NCBI RefSeq assembly: GCF_000003815.2
Contig: NC_049991.1
Span: 9,635,182 to 9,699,181, forward strand
Direction: 5' to 3'
Length of the DNA stretch: 64,000 nucleotides
From: Branchiostoma floridae
Lineage: Eukaryota > Chordata > Leptocardii > Amphioxiformes > Branchiostomatidae
In this document: positions 37,263 through 48,900 of the stretch, one piece after another
Layout: every line of letters begins with the position of its first letter
How positions within the stretch are numbered: position 1 is the stretch's first letter
Notes under the pieces: model-generated
The model's database searches: none
What the model saw: the letters and a program-made list of their open reading frames with translations, nothing else
Told to the model about the DNA's origin: nothing
Made by a program: the position numbers and the translations under genes

Positions 37263-38000
37263 GCTGAGGTATTGGAAACACCATAGGCATGCCGCATAGA
37301 TAAACAACATTATGTAGTCTCTTGTTATCTGTTAATGAATGGATTTATAGAGTAGTAAATCTAATAATACCAATGCATTTATACATTAATAATGCTAAGC
37401 TAGTAATGTGTTGTAAAGATTGTTCCACTAAGTTACTAACACTAACTTACAATAAATCCCTTATTACCAGTTTTTGTTCCACTAAAATACATTTTGAAGT
37501 AGGTTCAGTTGAGATCTAATTGCTCCAATAGGTGATTCCACGGTTAAGCATTTGGGAATATACCGTATAGTATGACGTCCTTGGCTGAACATTGCGAAAA
37601 TAATTTACATAATACAAAGTTTTACTTCAAGTTCACTTCAAGGGGGAGGGGGGCAGAAGGGAAAACTGAAGGGAAATTTATGGTTTAGAGGATCAGCTAA
37701 TATGATTTTACAGTACGTTAAATTTATCAATATTTACATACAATATATATGAACTCGTGAATGTAGCATGAGCACCGAAAACGTTCAACTGAGGAGAATA
37801 CGTGACAGAACAGGGAGAGAAATGGAGGACTGTTCTCCTGCGTAAGGCCAACCGGTATCTTGGGGTGACCTTGCTGTGTGATAAACTGAAATTTAACCAG
37901 ATTAAAACCAACTTTAACACACAGTGTACGGTATTATCGTTAGGAGGAACTTACCTAAACATAATAGAGGTAAATATAGTTCGTATGCCCTAGTACTTAC

Positions 38001-38090
38001 CTGTAAGTTGGTGGTTTTTCACACAGAAATGATGTCACTTCTCCTCTTGGAGATCAAAATGGCTGCCGTGTGATCACGTGACTAGACCAC
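38001..38090 (-). promoter_or_regulatory. COX6B: COX6B 5' UTR exon donor and promoter region
   Basis: On the minus strand ACTTACAG/GTAAGTACT at 38001 is a strong donor. Just upstream of the presumed 5' exon are AAAATGGCTGCC (38056-38067), like a YY1 element in reverse, and the E-box TCACGTGA (38074-38081). Both are common in promoters of respiratory-chain genes. The transcription start itself is not visible. Confidence 0.5.
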
Positions 38091-38351
38091 AGCCCTGCCG
38101 TTTGACAAAAACGACCCCTAGCGGAATTTCCATTGTCTCCACAATACCGTCTCCACCCACAGCGACCAAAATAAATGAAAGAAAATAGTAAAATTTGGTC
38201 AAATAATGGGAATATTTGGCTAGGGGAGACTAAATAACTGCTACAATCAGAAAGTATTATTTTGCGAATAGTTTACGTGAGTGAGCGCAACTTGTCGGAT
38301 GCAAAAATTCATAAGTTATGTTCAGAATCTCAGATACCATGGATACATTAC

Positions 38352-38389
38352 ATCAAGGACGTTATATCACATAATATAACGTCCTTGAT
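38352..38389. repeat. Perfect 16-bp-stem hairpin
   Basis: ATCAAGGACGTTATAT (38352-38367) and its exact complement (38374-38389) flank the six-base loop CACATA. It lies upstream of COX6B and 3' of the tRNA on the plus-strand map. No element ends or genes are attached. Confidence 0.85.
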
Positions 38390-38509
38390 TACATGTACTA
38401 TTTATTATAAAACAGATTGTAGTCGAAGTACTCGACTTGACCAGTAACATTGTATGGGGATGTAATTTCATTGATTTGATAAATGGACTTAGAGCAAGTA
38501 ATAGATCTA

Positions 38510-38557
38510 CCAAGGAGGTTAAAAATCGCGATGAATGATCCTTTTTAACCTCCTTGG
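38510..38557. repeat. Second perfect 16-bp-stem hairpin
   Basis: CCAAGGAGGTTAAAAA (38510-38525) and its exact complement (38542-38557) enclose a 16-base loop. An outer GATC pairing extends the stem with a small bulge. It lies 160 bp from the hairpin at 38352. Confidence 0.85.
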
Positions 38558-38922
38558 ATCTACAAATAACAATAATCCCAAATTGCCCAAGCAGATGTTA
38601 TGTCAGAAAAGTGGGAAGGCCAGAAACATTGATATAATGACTTTGAGAAAACGGCCTGTTACGTTCTGTAACCTTGCAGGGGAACTATGGAAGAGCTGCC
38701 TGCAGGATGATGGCACCAAAATCAAAATGTTTCCAACCAACCAGACCTACAGTGCAGGTTGAACAGACATTAACTGATACGGAGGCCATTGCCCCATAAT
38801 TTATGGAAGCTTATCATAAAGTAACAAAGATATCCATCTGTCTCTTCTATTGAAACAAGTGTGCTGTGCGGTTGCATATTTAGTGTATGTTTCATTGTGT
38901 TGGGGGCAAAACAAAAACTTGT

Positions 38923-39004
38923 TGGCAGCGGTGGGATTCGAACCCACGCCATCGAAATGACTGGTGCCTAAAACCAGCGCCTTAGACCACTCGGCCACGC
39001 TACC
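38923..39004 (-). tRNA. tRNA-Leu (anticodon UAG)
   Basis: The minus strand folds as an 82-nt class II tRNA. The acceptor GGTAGCG pairs with CGCTGCC and is followed by discriminator A. A-box TGGCCGAGTGG, anticodon stem CTGGT/ACCAG with loop TTTAGGC (anticodon TAG), a long variable arm (CATTTCGATG), and B-box GGTTCGAATCC are present. CCA is not encoded, as usual in eukaryotes. No intron. Confidence 0.95.
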
Positions 39005-39960
39005 TTGTGCTGTAAAGCGGCGTTCTATTGGTTCATAAACTATAATGCAAATTTCGGTTGCTTCTGAGCTCCCCTCAAAGTATTTTCAATGTATTCTTTT
39101 ATTTTTTATTGCTTCGTTTAGTTTGAGGTGCATTATTTCTTCAGTAACGCTGCATACACAGTGTGCTATGCTGACCATTGGCAGGATCGCTTACCTGATA
39201 GACACGTGACTAGAGTAGTCCAAAGACCTCACGAGGGGGGTTATTCCTAAAAAATAATTTCCATCAACGATTTACTTAGCTTTTAGCACGCAAAAATAAT
39301 TTTGATACATAAACATATAAATGTAGCTTAATTTTTATCAATATAGTACAATTTTTTACTTACAGTGGTGTGATATATTTTTTTTTCAAATACAAGTACG
39401 ATTTTTAAGCAACCCATTTGTAATGGTACAGCCTCAATTCTATTATTGGTTCCTGTTGGGTAGCCCATATCAATCATACCACGCAGTTGGCCAGGACAGG
39501 TAGTTTGGAAAGGTCTAGAAAGATAAAACTTCGTAAACTACAGCTTTGTGTACAGCATAGACTAAGTTTTGGAACGGTCAGCTGTGATAATCTGCTGAGT
39601 CTGGTGGTGTCCAGCCGGTCAAGACTGACCCGTGGGCCCGTGTGTACCAGGCCTCCCAAGCAGGACCTTGACAGTGTGCTGGTGGTCACGTAAGCAGGCA
39701 CACGCCCGATTATTATGATTCCACTGTTACCAAAAAAGTTCACAACCATTCTGACGGCATCTCCACTTCTTGCACCAACCAAAACCTGTCCGATGTCTCT
39801 GATCGCAGACCCCAACAGTAAATACCAGTGGCGTACCAGTCGTGAATTTCTGTACTCTTCGTGTCAGAAAAACGACGCAGATTTTCAGTCTTGAACCTTT
39901 ATTATTTATCGTGGGTAAAAATCTACTTGTTCAAAACCAGACGACCGGAAAGACAACAAA
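39005..39960. other. EEF2K upstream region
   Basis: AT-rich to about 39470, then GC-richer sequence up to the EEF2K start codon, probably promoter and 5' UTR. Open frames on both strands across 39474-39815 do not resemble anything I know. No TATA box stands out. Confidence 0.4.
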
Positions 39961-42900
39961 ATGTCTTCTGTGTCGAGTTCGTCTGATATGGACGAAGATT
40001 GGATGCATATGTTGCCTCTGACGGAGATAGAGGTTGTAGAAGAGGAGGAAACGTCGTCAGACTCAGCGGAGGAAGTCCCACGTTCAGTGTCAAAACAGAG
40101 GCGAGTATCGTTTGCATCCATCCGCCGACAGCGTACACTGGGCACTCTCTCGTCCCTGAGACCAGCCTCCGAGCCCATCGCCATACCCGAACGCGAAAAA
40201 GTTCCCAAACAGAGTGAGGAACCGGTCTCTATTCCCGTGAGAAACTGGCGGATCGCCATCAGGAAGGCTCGGGAGTTCGTGAGGAACACTCCCGATGCCT
40301 GGCAGGAGTTCGGATTGGAGAAGCACGAGACGGAAAAGGCCACTAGACATCGGTACAACGCCCTGAGAAAGTCATGGTTGGAGGACACGGTTCTGGTCAA
40401 GATGGAGGACGAGGTAAACAAACAAGCATGTGCACTTATCGGTATTAATCTTGCTGGGGAAGGGGGCGTGGTTAGGCCAAAAACGCCAAGGATCATTCAA
40501 CGGTTCAACCCATCACTACGAAATAACACCACAAGCAATATTTATTTTCTGTCGATTAACAGGTGATAGAGAAACATTTGGCAATGTCTAACGACATTCT
40601 CATTAAACTTGAATACAAGACTATACGATCAAAATACTTCTTTGTTGTTGTTGTTGCAAAAAGATAAAATGCATTAATGTGGAAAACTAAGAATATTCGA
40701 ATAACATCAACATTTTTCATTTATGGACATCCCTGCCATATTTCCTGCTCCGCCATATAACAAGTTACATGTAGGTCCCACAGACCCCGCACCCCCCTGT
40801 GTATTTATGCTGACTGGTAGTGGTACACACTTCATTCTCAAGTCAGCCTCTCAGTTACTAGTGAATCAATAGAAATATCCTCATACTACCAAAGAGCAGC
40901 TGCAGGATGTAGTCCAGTTTTTGGGACAGTGACCCCGGGTACTGTTAGGTCATGGGGCTATGGTGTCACTAGAAAAAGTTCAAGAGGTCCGAAGCACTGC
41001 TCTGCCAGGTAATAATGAATAAATTAAAAAAGGCACCATTGCCCCAAGTCAGGATTTTACAGAGATGTGTCCCCTTGGGCCTTTTCAGAAATTTTGGTAC
41101 ATTGTGTCCAGATGAAAAAAAAGTATTTGTCCAGTTTTTATTTTGCTAATTTCTTATAACACATCAGACTCTTCTAGCCTGGAGTTCAGTAGCCTCCATA
41201 GCAGGCTTTCTGGGGCCTTTTTTTGGCTCATAATACACTTTTGCTGGCCATTTCTATTTGTACTCGGTCGCTGATTGCTGGCGTTTTCTGATTGCCGGCC
41301 TCCGAAAGCCTGCATCCAAACGGCGCATGAAAGGGATATTAAAAAAACGATTAGGGCGATTAACTAGGAGGTGTGAATTTCTTGCCTGCCGTGGACTTCT
41401 AATAAACTGCACGCATCTCTACCGGACAGAGCGCTTGCAGCCGACATGCGAATTGTATTATGAGCCAAAAAAAGGCCCCAGAAAGCCTGCTATGGAGGCA
41501 AGGAGTTCAGCCTTGTTCCCAAACGTACACTTCCACCAACCTTGGTGGAGCGACTAAAAGCACTACAAAGCTGGATGGACTCCAGGCTAGACTGACCAGA
41601 CCATGGCCTGAAATTCCATTTTCCCCAGACAGAACTGAGAAGGATGCCAACAACAACGCTTCTCAGTCCATTTTCAGCCCTGTGTAAAATGATTAAGCCA
41701 ATATACAATATTTGCAGTTTTGAGGCCATTACATTACCATCAATTGAATTTTGTAAATAACATGCCAAGAAAATAACAAATATGATTTTGTGTTGCAGCC
41801 ATTCGACCATGGAGCCATGAGAGAATGTTTTCGCTTGTAAGTATGATGGCAATGTACAACCATAACTTCCTTGGTACAACCAAGGAACCTCCTTGGTACA
41901 ACCTAATATACCTGTATATATAGAATACAACACGGTGTATTCCGTATCACCCGAGGTACCCGCGGGAGGGCTGGGACCGAGGGTGATGCGGAATACACCG
42001 TGTTGTATTTTATTTATGTCATACCCACCTGAGAAAACCACTGTTTTGATGCGAAATGCGCCAGAAGTTGAACAAATTTGTTGCCCTCGAAAAAAGCGTT
42101 GCAACAGTAATGTTCCAACGTCCGAATCAGGTATTCGAACTGTCGATGGCGCGGCACTCGGTCCACTCGAAACAGTTTGATTTATTCGAATGGAGCCCGT
42201 GTGATAAGCCTGGGCCGTACAGAAAGTTATCACTCGGTCCAGAACACCCGTATCGAACGTTTTCGCGTCACAGGTATGACATAAAAGTCGTTACTACACG
42301 GTAATGGTGCTCATGACAATGTTCATAATTTGTTTGGTGCACATAGTTTTTATTGTTAGTTATAGATATTGTCATGGTTCAACACAGGACATGGTAACCT
42401 GTCTATTATCGTTAAAATCCCTTTGTGGTCCTCAAGTAAATAGTATGTCCTGTTGAGTTAGAGGCCAAGGGGATCCATATGCAGTTTTAGCTAGCTGCAT
42501 GGCTGCACGTTAGAGAAAATACTGGCCTCTTAAGGTCACATGACAGGCGGTAAGTGAATGGCAATCATTCCACTTCCACCCATTTGAGCCTCACGTACGT
42601 GTGTTGTTTTGCAACAATTCCTAATGCTAGTTCACCTTTATCTGCGTTGCTTAACCTTTATCCATTGTTTTAAAGAACAGACTATTTTGGGATATCAACT
42701 CGATGAACAGTGTTTTCAAATTGCAATATTCTTAAAATATGGCAGTTTAAAACCACCGTCCGCCAAATTGATACCCGTAAATATCCTTTTTTTTAAAACA
42801 ATGGATATAGGTTACCCCGCAGATAATGGTGAGCTAGCATTACTTGTCCTAATTGCCAGAAAGATTAGACACCCCATTCCCAATAAAACACACACAATCA

Positions 42901-45900
42901 CTTCTACTGTTCTGATGTATTTCTCCTACCATAACTATTACAAACATGCAGACAACATACATAACCTTTGTGCGTGTAATATGATCCAGTGAATAACAAC
43001 AGTGGCTGTGGAAATATTGGCAGCCAATGGTCTCTGTCTGAACTAATGACCTATGAATGGCATGTTGATATGCCTGTTTTAGGGTATGGTGTCAGTGTTT
43101 GTTATGGACCAGTCAATCAAACAGTAGAATTTTTTTTATCTGGCAATAAATGTTTTTTGGGAATTCTTAGCATGAAACAAATGAATTTTTTAATAATTGA
43201 TTTTATAACTGTAGAAGCAAACATACAATAATTGTTTTTATTTTGGATTGTCCAATGATGTTTTTATGAAATCATCTATATATAAAGAATTGGTTTCTAT
43301 AGACACCATACATGTAGTACATGCAAGTAACAATCAGTAACATATATACATTTTAAGTACATTTTCTGCATATCTTGTATCCAACACTTATCGAGACAAA
43401 AATTATCAGTGATATTGATTAGCTTAGCTTTCATTAAAAAAAATTCAGATAGAAATGAAGCCAGCAACATTTTGATTTGATCCCCAGACATGAAACAAAA
43501 GGAATAAAATCCTTGACCTTTGTACATATCTCAACAAATCAAGAGATGAATTATATCTACATTGTACCAAACCCCTGAAAGCTCAAAATTTTAAAATGCT
43601 ATTTGTAAGATGGATATTATGTCAAACATTCATATATATGTTGTCTTTCAGATGAGAGAGAACATGTAAACATAAAACACATAATATTCTGTATTATTGA
43701 TTTCCTCTGCCTCTGAGTTGAACGACCTGATCATGTGTAATGCCTAACCGTGGCTAAGCCAATGGTTTCCGATGGTAATACGATCAGACCTTTTGAAAGT
43801 AATGGCCTCCTGGTCACGTATTTGTAGTGATACATTGTGTGGCCTGCATTTATGGTTTTCCTGCCTGTTTAAGTCTTGTCCAATGTCATTGTGATGCATG
43901 AGGTTCAAACGGGGTGATTAGTAGTGTAGTCTAGGGTAGGCTTGGCATTGGGAAGGATATTTTGTCTGTAACACGTACAGAATGTCTGAAGGGTGTAGGG
44001 TCTCCCGTGGTATGGTGAGGGAAGGAAAGCATGATGAATTACTTTGAGCAGCTGCCATGAATGTTAACAGTCTGGGTCTGTAGATAAACCATATGTACTA
44101 TATCATGTTGATTTCAATATTTCATCCCAGTGAATATGAAACCCTAAAAGATTCTTAAAGATTGACGCACAACTTTTGTGTAAAATGGCCAGAGCCAATA
44201 CATTGGATTAATAGATTTCCATGTTTTAATTATAATTAAAGTAAACAATAACATCTTCAAGCAATGAACCTGTTAGATTTTAGATGGCTTCCAAGTCCTA
44301 TGAAAGAACTACATTGTTACTATACATTGTTACGATATATTGCTAGTATCATTATTACATAGCAGACCAATAATAAAACTTGCTCTTTGTTTTGTTGATA
44401 TCTACTGACATATCAAATATCATAATCCATAAATAGGTTCACCTCAATTATGCTGTCAAACCACAAAACCACACACTCTAACAAAAACATAAGCCTCTTG
44501 TTGAAGGTAAAAACAGTGCAGAAGACTACTAGTAAAGTATTTCCTTTGATTTGTATTTAGAATAGGGAATCAGCAGGTCCCATGATAACACAACAGTGCT
44601 GTATGAGTCAGAATCATGTGCTTTGTGCATTGATTTTAACTGTTGATCATTGTGGTTGTGTGTACGTGTGAGGCCCCATGTGCCAGTGACATTTATCACT
44701 GTAACAGTGGTACTTCTTATCTAGGTAAAACTATTGATACATATAGTATACTTAACATTGGACAGACAATTTTATTTAGCCAAAATGATAGCTTGTTTTG
44801 GTAGAATAGGTAGTTATAGTTGTAGTTGTTACCGGGTTTATCACATTTGTTGTGCAAAAAAATTACATGTAGTTGAGTCTTGACAGTTGACTGCACCCGA
44901 AAAAAGCTGACGTCAATTTTCTTCTTTTTTTTTTCAGGAAGAAGCTGTCCAACTTCTCCAGGTCCTTAGACTGGAACCGTGCGTCGAACTACGTGGCCAA
45001 ACGGTACATTGAGAAGGTGGAGAGGGATGTGTACTTTGAGGACGTTAAACTCCAGATGGACGCCAAGCTGTGGGGAGAGGAGTTCAACCGACATGACCCT
45101 CCGAAGAAGGTAAGTGTTGCAGCACCAACAAACTTTTAACAGTTACCTGAGATAGGCTATTTGAATTGTTTACATGACAAAAGAGTGCAATCAGGGCCAT
45201 CTCCAATTTTTGTTGTTAATAAATATAGAATACAACAAGGTGTATTCCGTATCACCGGAGATACCGTGGGTCTGATCTCCCGCGGGAGGGCTAAGACTGA
45301 GGCTTATACGGAATACACTGTGTTGTATTTTATCTATGTCATACCCTGGCCAGAAGACACTGATTTTGATTGCCAAATTCAACACATTGTTGCAACCTGC
45401 GCCATCAACTATATCCTTTAAGAACATCAATTGAGAAAAATTCCACTTGTACTGTCAGTTGCACCTGTAATTTCATTAATAGCAACGGCTGGCATGCAGT
45501 GTGTTCTATTTTATCGATGGAAGCCTGTATGATACAACTAAAAATATGTTGTGATATGGAAAATTATCACCCGGTCTGGAACACCCATTCAGAACGTTAT
45601 CGCAGCCCAGGTATATGACATAAATGGATGGATTTAACAGTAGTGCTGTAGATGCACGCAAATGTAAGATTTATCCCAGCAAATGCTATTTTACAATTAC
45701 TGTTAAGAAAATCACCCCTTTCATGTACACGATAAAGTACACATCCTTTTTATTTCAATATTCTGTCTCTTCAGGCCATGTTCTTTCATTGACAACAGCT
45801 CTACCACATTCCCTCCATTAGATACCATTAAGTACCACTGAGTTACTTACAGTTACACGACCTCCTACACTGACCTCCATTTTGATAGAAAAGCAGCTTT

Positions 45901-48900
45901 CAAAACTCAGTGGGGAATAAGCACCCATCAAGCATCTGTGAAGCCTTACTGAAGAGAGCCTCTTTGTATAAAAATGGCAAGCTTTTAACTTCAGAGATAA
46001 GACTCTAGATCAAAACATAAGCCTGGGAATAGTTTTGATTATAATGTATTCTATAACTTACAGTACACGTGTATGCTGAAGCGCAAAAGCGTCATTTCTG
46101 TGCATAACATACCATACAGTATAGGACTACAGTGTTAAACAAGAGCTATCTCTTGAGTTGACAGTGTTCTTGGAAGAGTGCCACTTCAGTACTGTAGAAA
46201 GACACTAGAAGGCTCATTATCAAACTTGACCTTTACCCACATGCCAAATATGATATTGATAAGCATCCATTCACAGCTTGGCTTCAATAGCATAACCCTC
46301 TGACAATGGTGAAAAATTGATGTTCCACTACATATCTATGGCTTAAAATACTATGCATGATAAAAAGGCATACTGAAACGTGACTTGAGTTTGCTGTGTT
46401 ATTGTGTTCGCTCATATCATGATGGTAATGACAGTATACTCCAAATCTTATCTCCAGGGGGATACAGTAGTTATCCAAACCATCCTAGTCCTCAATGTCA
46501 CATGCCTTTCCTTCCAGTATGGTTCCCTTGGCAAATAGGAAGTTCCTCAGCTGACATTGCCGACCTTGGTATTGTCGGAAGAGTGAATCAATAACAGTAG
46601 CAGTGCCAAGGAAGTCAGCACAGTGCATTTCCCCCACTATGTCTTGAGCAAATAGAAGCAGGACTCTTTCAGCATCACATAATGGAAGCATGGGTCTGCA
46701 TACATGTACAGAGCTGTGTGGATAATGCTGTTTGCTGGGTGTGACATTGGAGCAAGGATGGTTGCTTTGCTGGAATACATGATACATGGAGTACTTAGGC
46801 TGGCATTGACCAAGCTCAGTATACAGTATACATACTGTAGAGGTGGTATTTGTGTAGGAATACTTATGATAGATATACATGTAGTACCTACTTGAAAGGG
46901 AAACATGACTAAAGCATATGGCTGGGTTTGGTACATAGGTCATACAGAATAAAGATCATTATGAATTGTGGAAAGCACGTGTTTAATTGACTGGTCTGTA
47001 TCATTTTTTTAAGAAGACGACCATGAAATGAACAAAACATTCTGTATACTACTAATACACCTAAGAACTAAGTATCAAAGTCCATATACTTCGTACTAAG
47101 TATACGTGTGTACGTTAAGCTTTCCCGTGTAATGATATCCATCCTCAAACCTTTATGAGGGACAAGCTTTACATAAGGACCACCTGGCCAGTATGACAGG
47201 TTTTTTATTGTCCCTTAAATAATTTTCCCCATTGACACAATCATTGGAATCTTGTCTATAAATATAATGACCACTGATCATGGCAGACCAGATTTTATCA
47301 GTCCCCTGACTGGTCTTTTTGGGCAGGGTTGGCTGTACTGTAATTCAATACATGTATCAGATTGACCTAAAAAGTGCAAGGCAATGTGAGCAAGGTTCTA
47401 ATGCACGTAATCTGTATCACTTTTCCCAGGTGTATATTATGCAGGTAGTTACTTCGGAGTTTAAGGGCTGACCAAATTTTATCAGTCCTGTGAGCGGTCT
47501 TCTTAGGCAGGGTTGACTGCAGTGTATTTGATATCAGATTGACCTAGAAAGTACAATACTAATTTTTTGTGAGCAAGTTTTTAATACATGTATTTCCTAT
47601 CACTTTTATCAGGTGGATATTATGCAGGTTGTTATTCTGGAGTTTAAGGACCGACCTGGCTCTCCTCTGTACCACCTGGAGCACTTCATCGAGGGGAAGT
47701 ACATCAAGTACAACTCTAACTCTGGCTTTGTAGAGGACGAGGCACTCAGGTGCACCCCACAGGTGGGTCCCAGGTGTCAGGTGATGCCAGGTGTGTCCTA
47801 ATGTGTGCAGATGGCCATATAATATATGCAGGTGTGGGTGTAGTTGGATGTTTGCCAGAAATGTGCCATCATTAGTCATAGGGTGGGGCAAATGTTTGTA
47901 ACAGGTTACACCAGTTCTTGCCAAAGTCAATAACTTTGACCATTACCTACCTAGGCTACGTACCAAATGGGATATTGTTAAGTATCTATTCACAACTTCT
48001 TGGCACCAAAAGCATTAACCCTCTTGACAATGGTAAAAAAATTAATGTTCCACTACATATCTATAGACTATGCATGATAAAAAGGCATAATAGCTATGGC
48101 CATATTTTTTGATCACCAAATTGTTGCAAAATTTTAAAAAATGCCAGACTCTCAAGCATGTAAATCACCTAAAAATCTATGCTATCACATTGGAAAGGGC
48201 TTGGGAACCTGTGTACCAGCCAATCTCATGCAATTATGAGAGAATAACAGGCGTATTGTACCATAAATGTAATTTGGAGCTTGCAGACTCATTAGTCTGT
48301 GTGACACAAACTCTGCTGTCTGGGGCTGTAACCGGCCCCTCCCCGGAGACCGCCGGATGTTGGGCAGGCTGCTATAAGCAAGATATAATTGGGCTACAGA
48401 CTCATCAGTCATAATTTTTTTACAGTGCAACAGGAATATTTTGTGGCTGCTTTCCAGCCATTTATATCTTGTTTATTGACACCTTGAAGATTAAAGAATT
48501 AAATACAATGATTATTAATTTTCCCAATATATATGTTGACCCTACATACATGTTAACTGTGTCTGTCAATTTACACTAGTGAAGAACACATTTTACATCA
48601 CAATTTACAGACTGTGAATGTGTACTCTAATGCAATATTTTTTATCGCTCTCCAGACATTTAGTCCCTTCACATTCCAGCTATTTATATCTTGTGTATTG
48701 ACACTTTTGAGATGGAAGATAAATACAATGATTAGTACAAAATTTTCCCAACATATATTTTGATTCTATATGCATATTAACTATTTCTGTCAATTGACAC
48801 TAGTGAAAAACACATTTGTTAACTACAGTGTGAATGTGTAATCTAATGCAATGTTTTTATATCGCTCTCTCCAGGCATTTAGTCACTTCACGTTCGAGCG

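Noticed and set aside
38770-38998. Open frame reading MAEWSKALVLGTSH
   Set aside because: It is the translation of the tRNA-Leu gene, a common false protein.
39474-39815. Open frames on both strands upstream of EEF2K
   Set aside because: No recognisable domain and they overlap each other; more likely promoter or 5' UTR.
39906-40496. 196-codon minus-strand open frame
   Set aside because: Antisense shadow of EEF2K exon 1, which is supported by clear homology on the plus strand.
41490-42233. 247-codon minus-strand open frame
   Set aside because: It spans a family C repeat and part of the MULE-like element; the same frame pieces recur in the other repeat copies. Not a gene.
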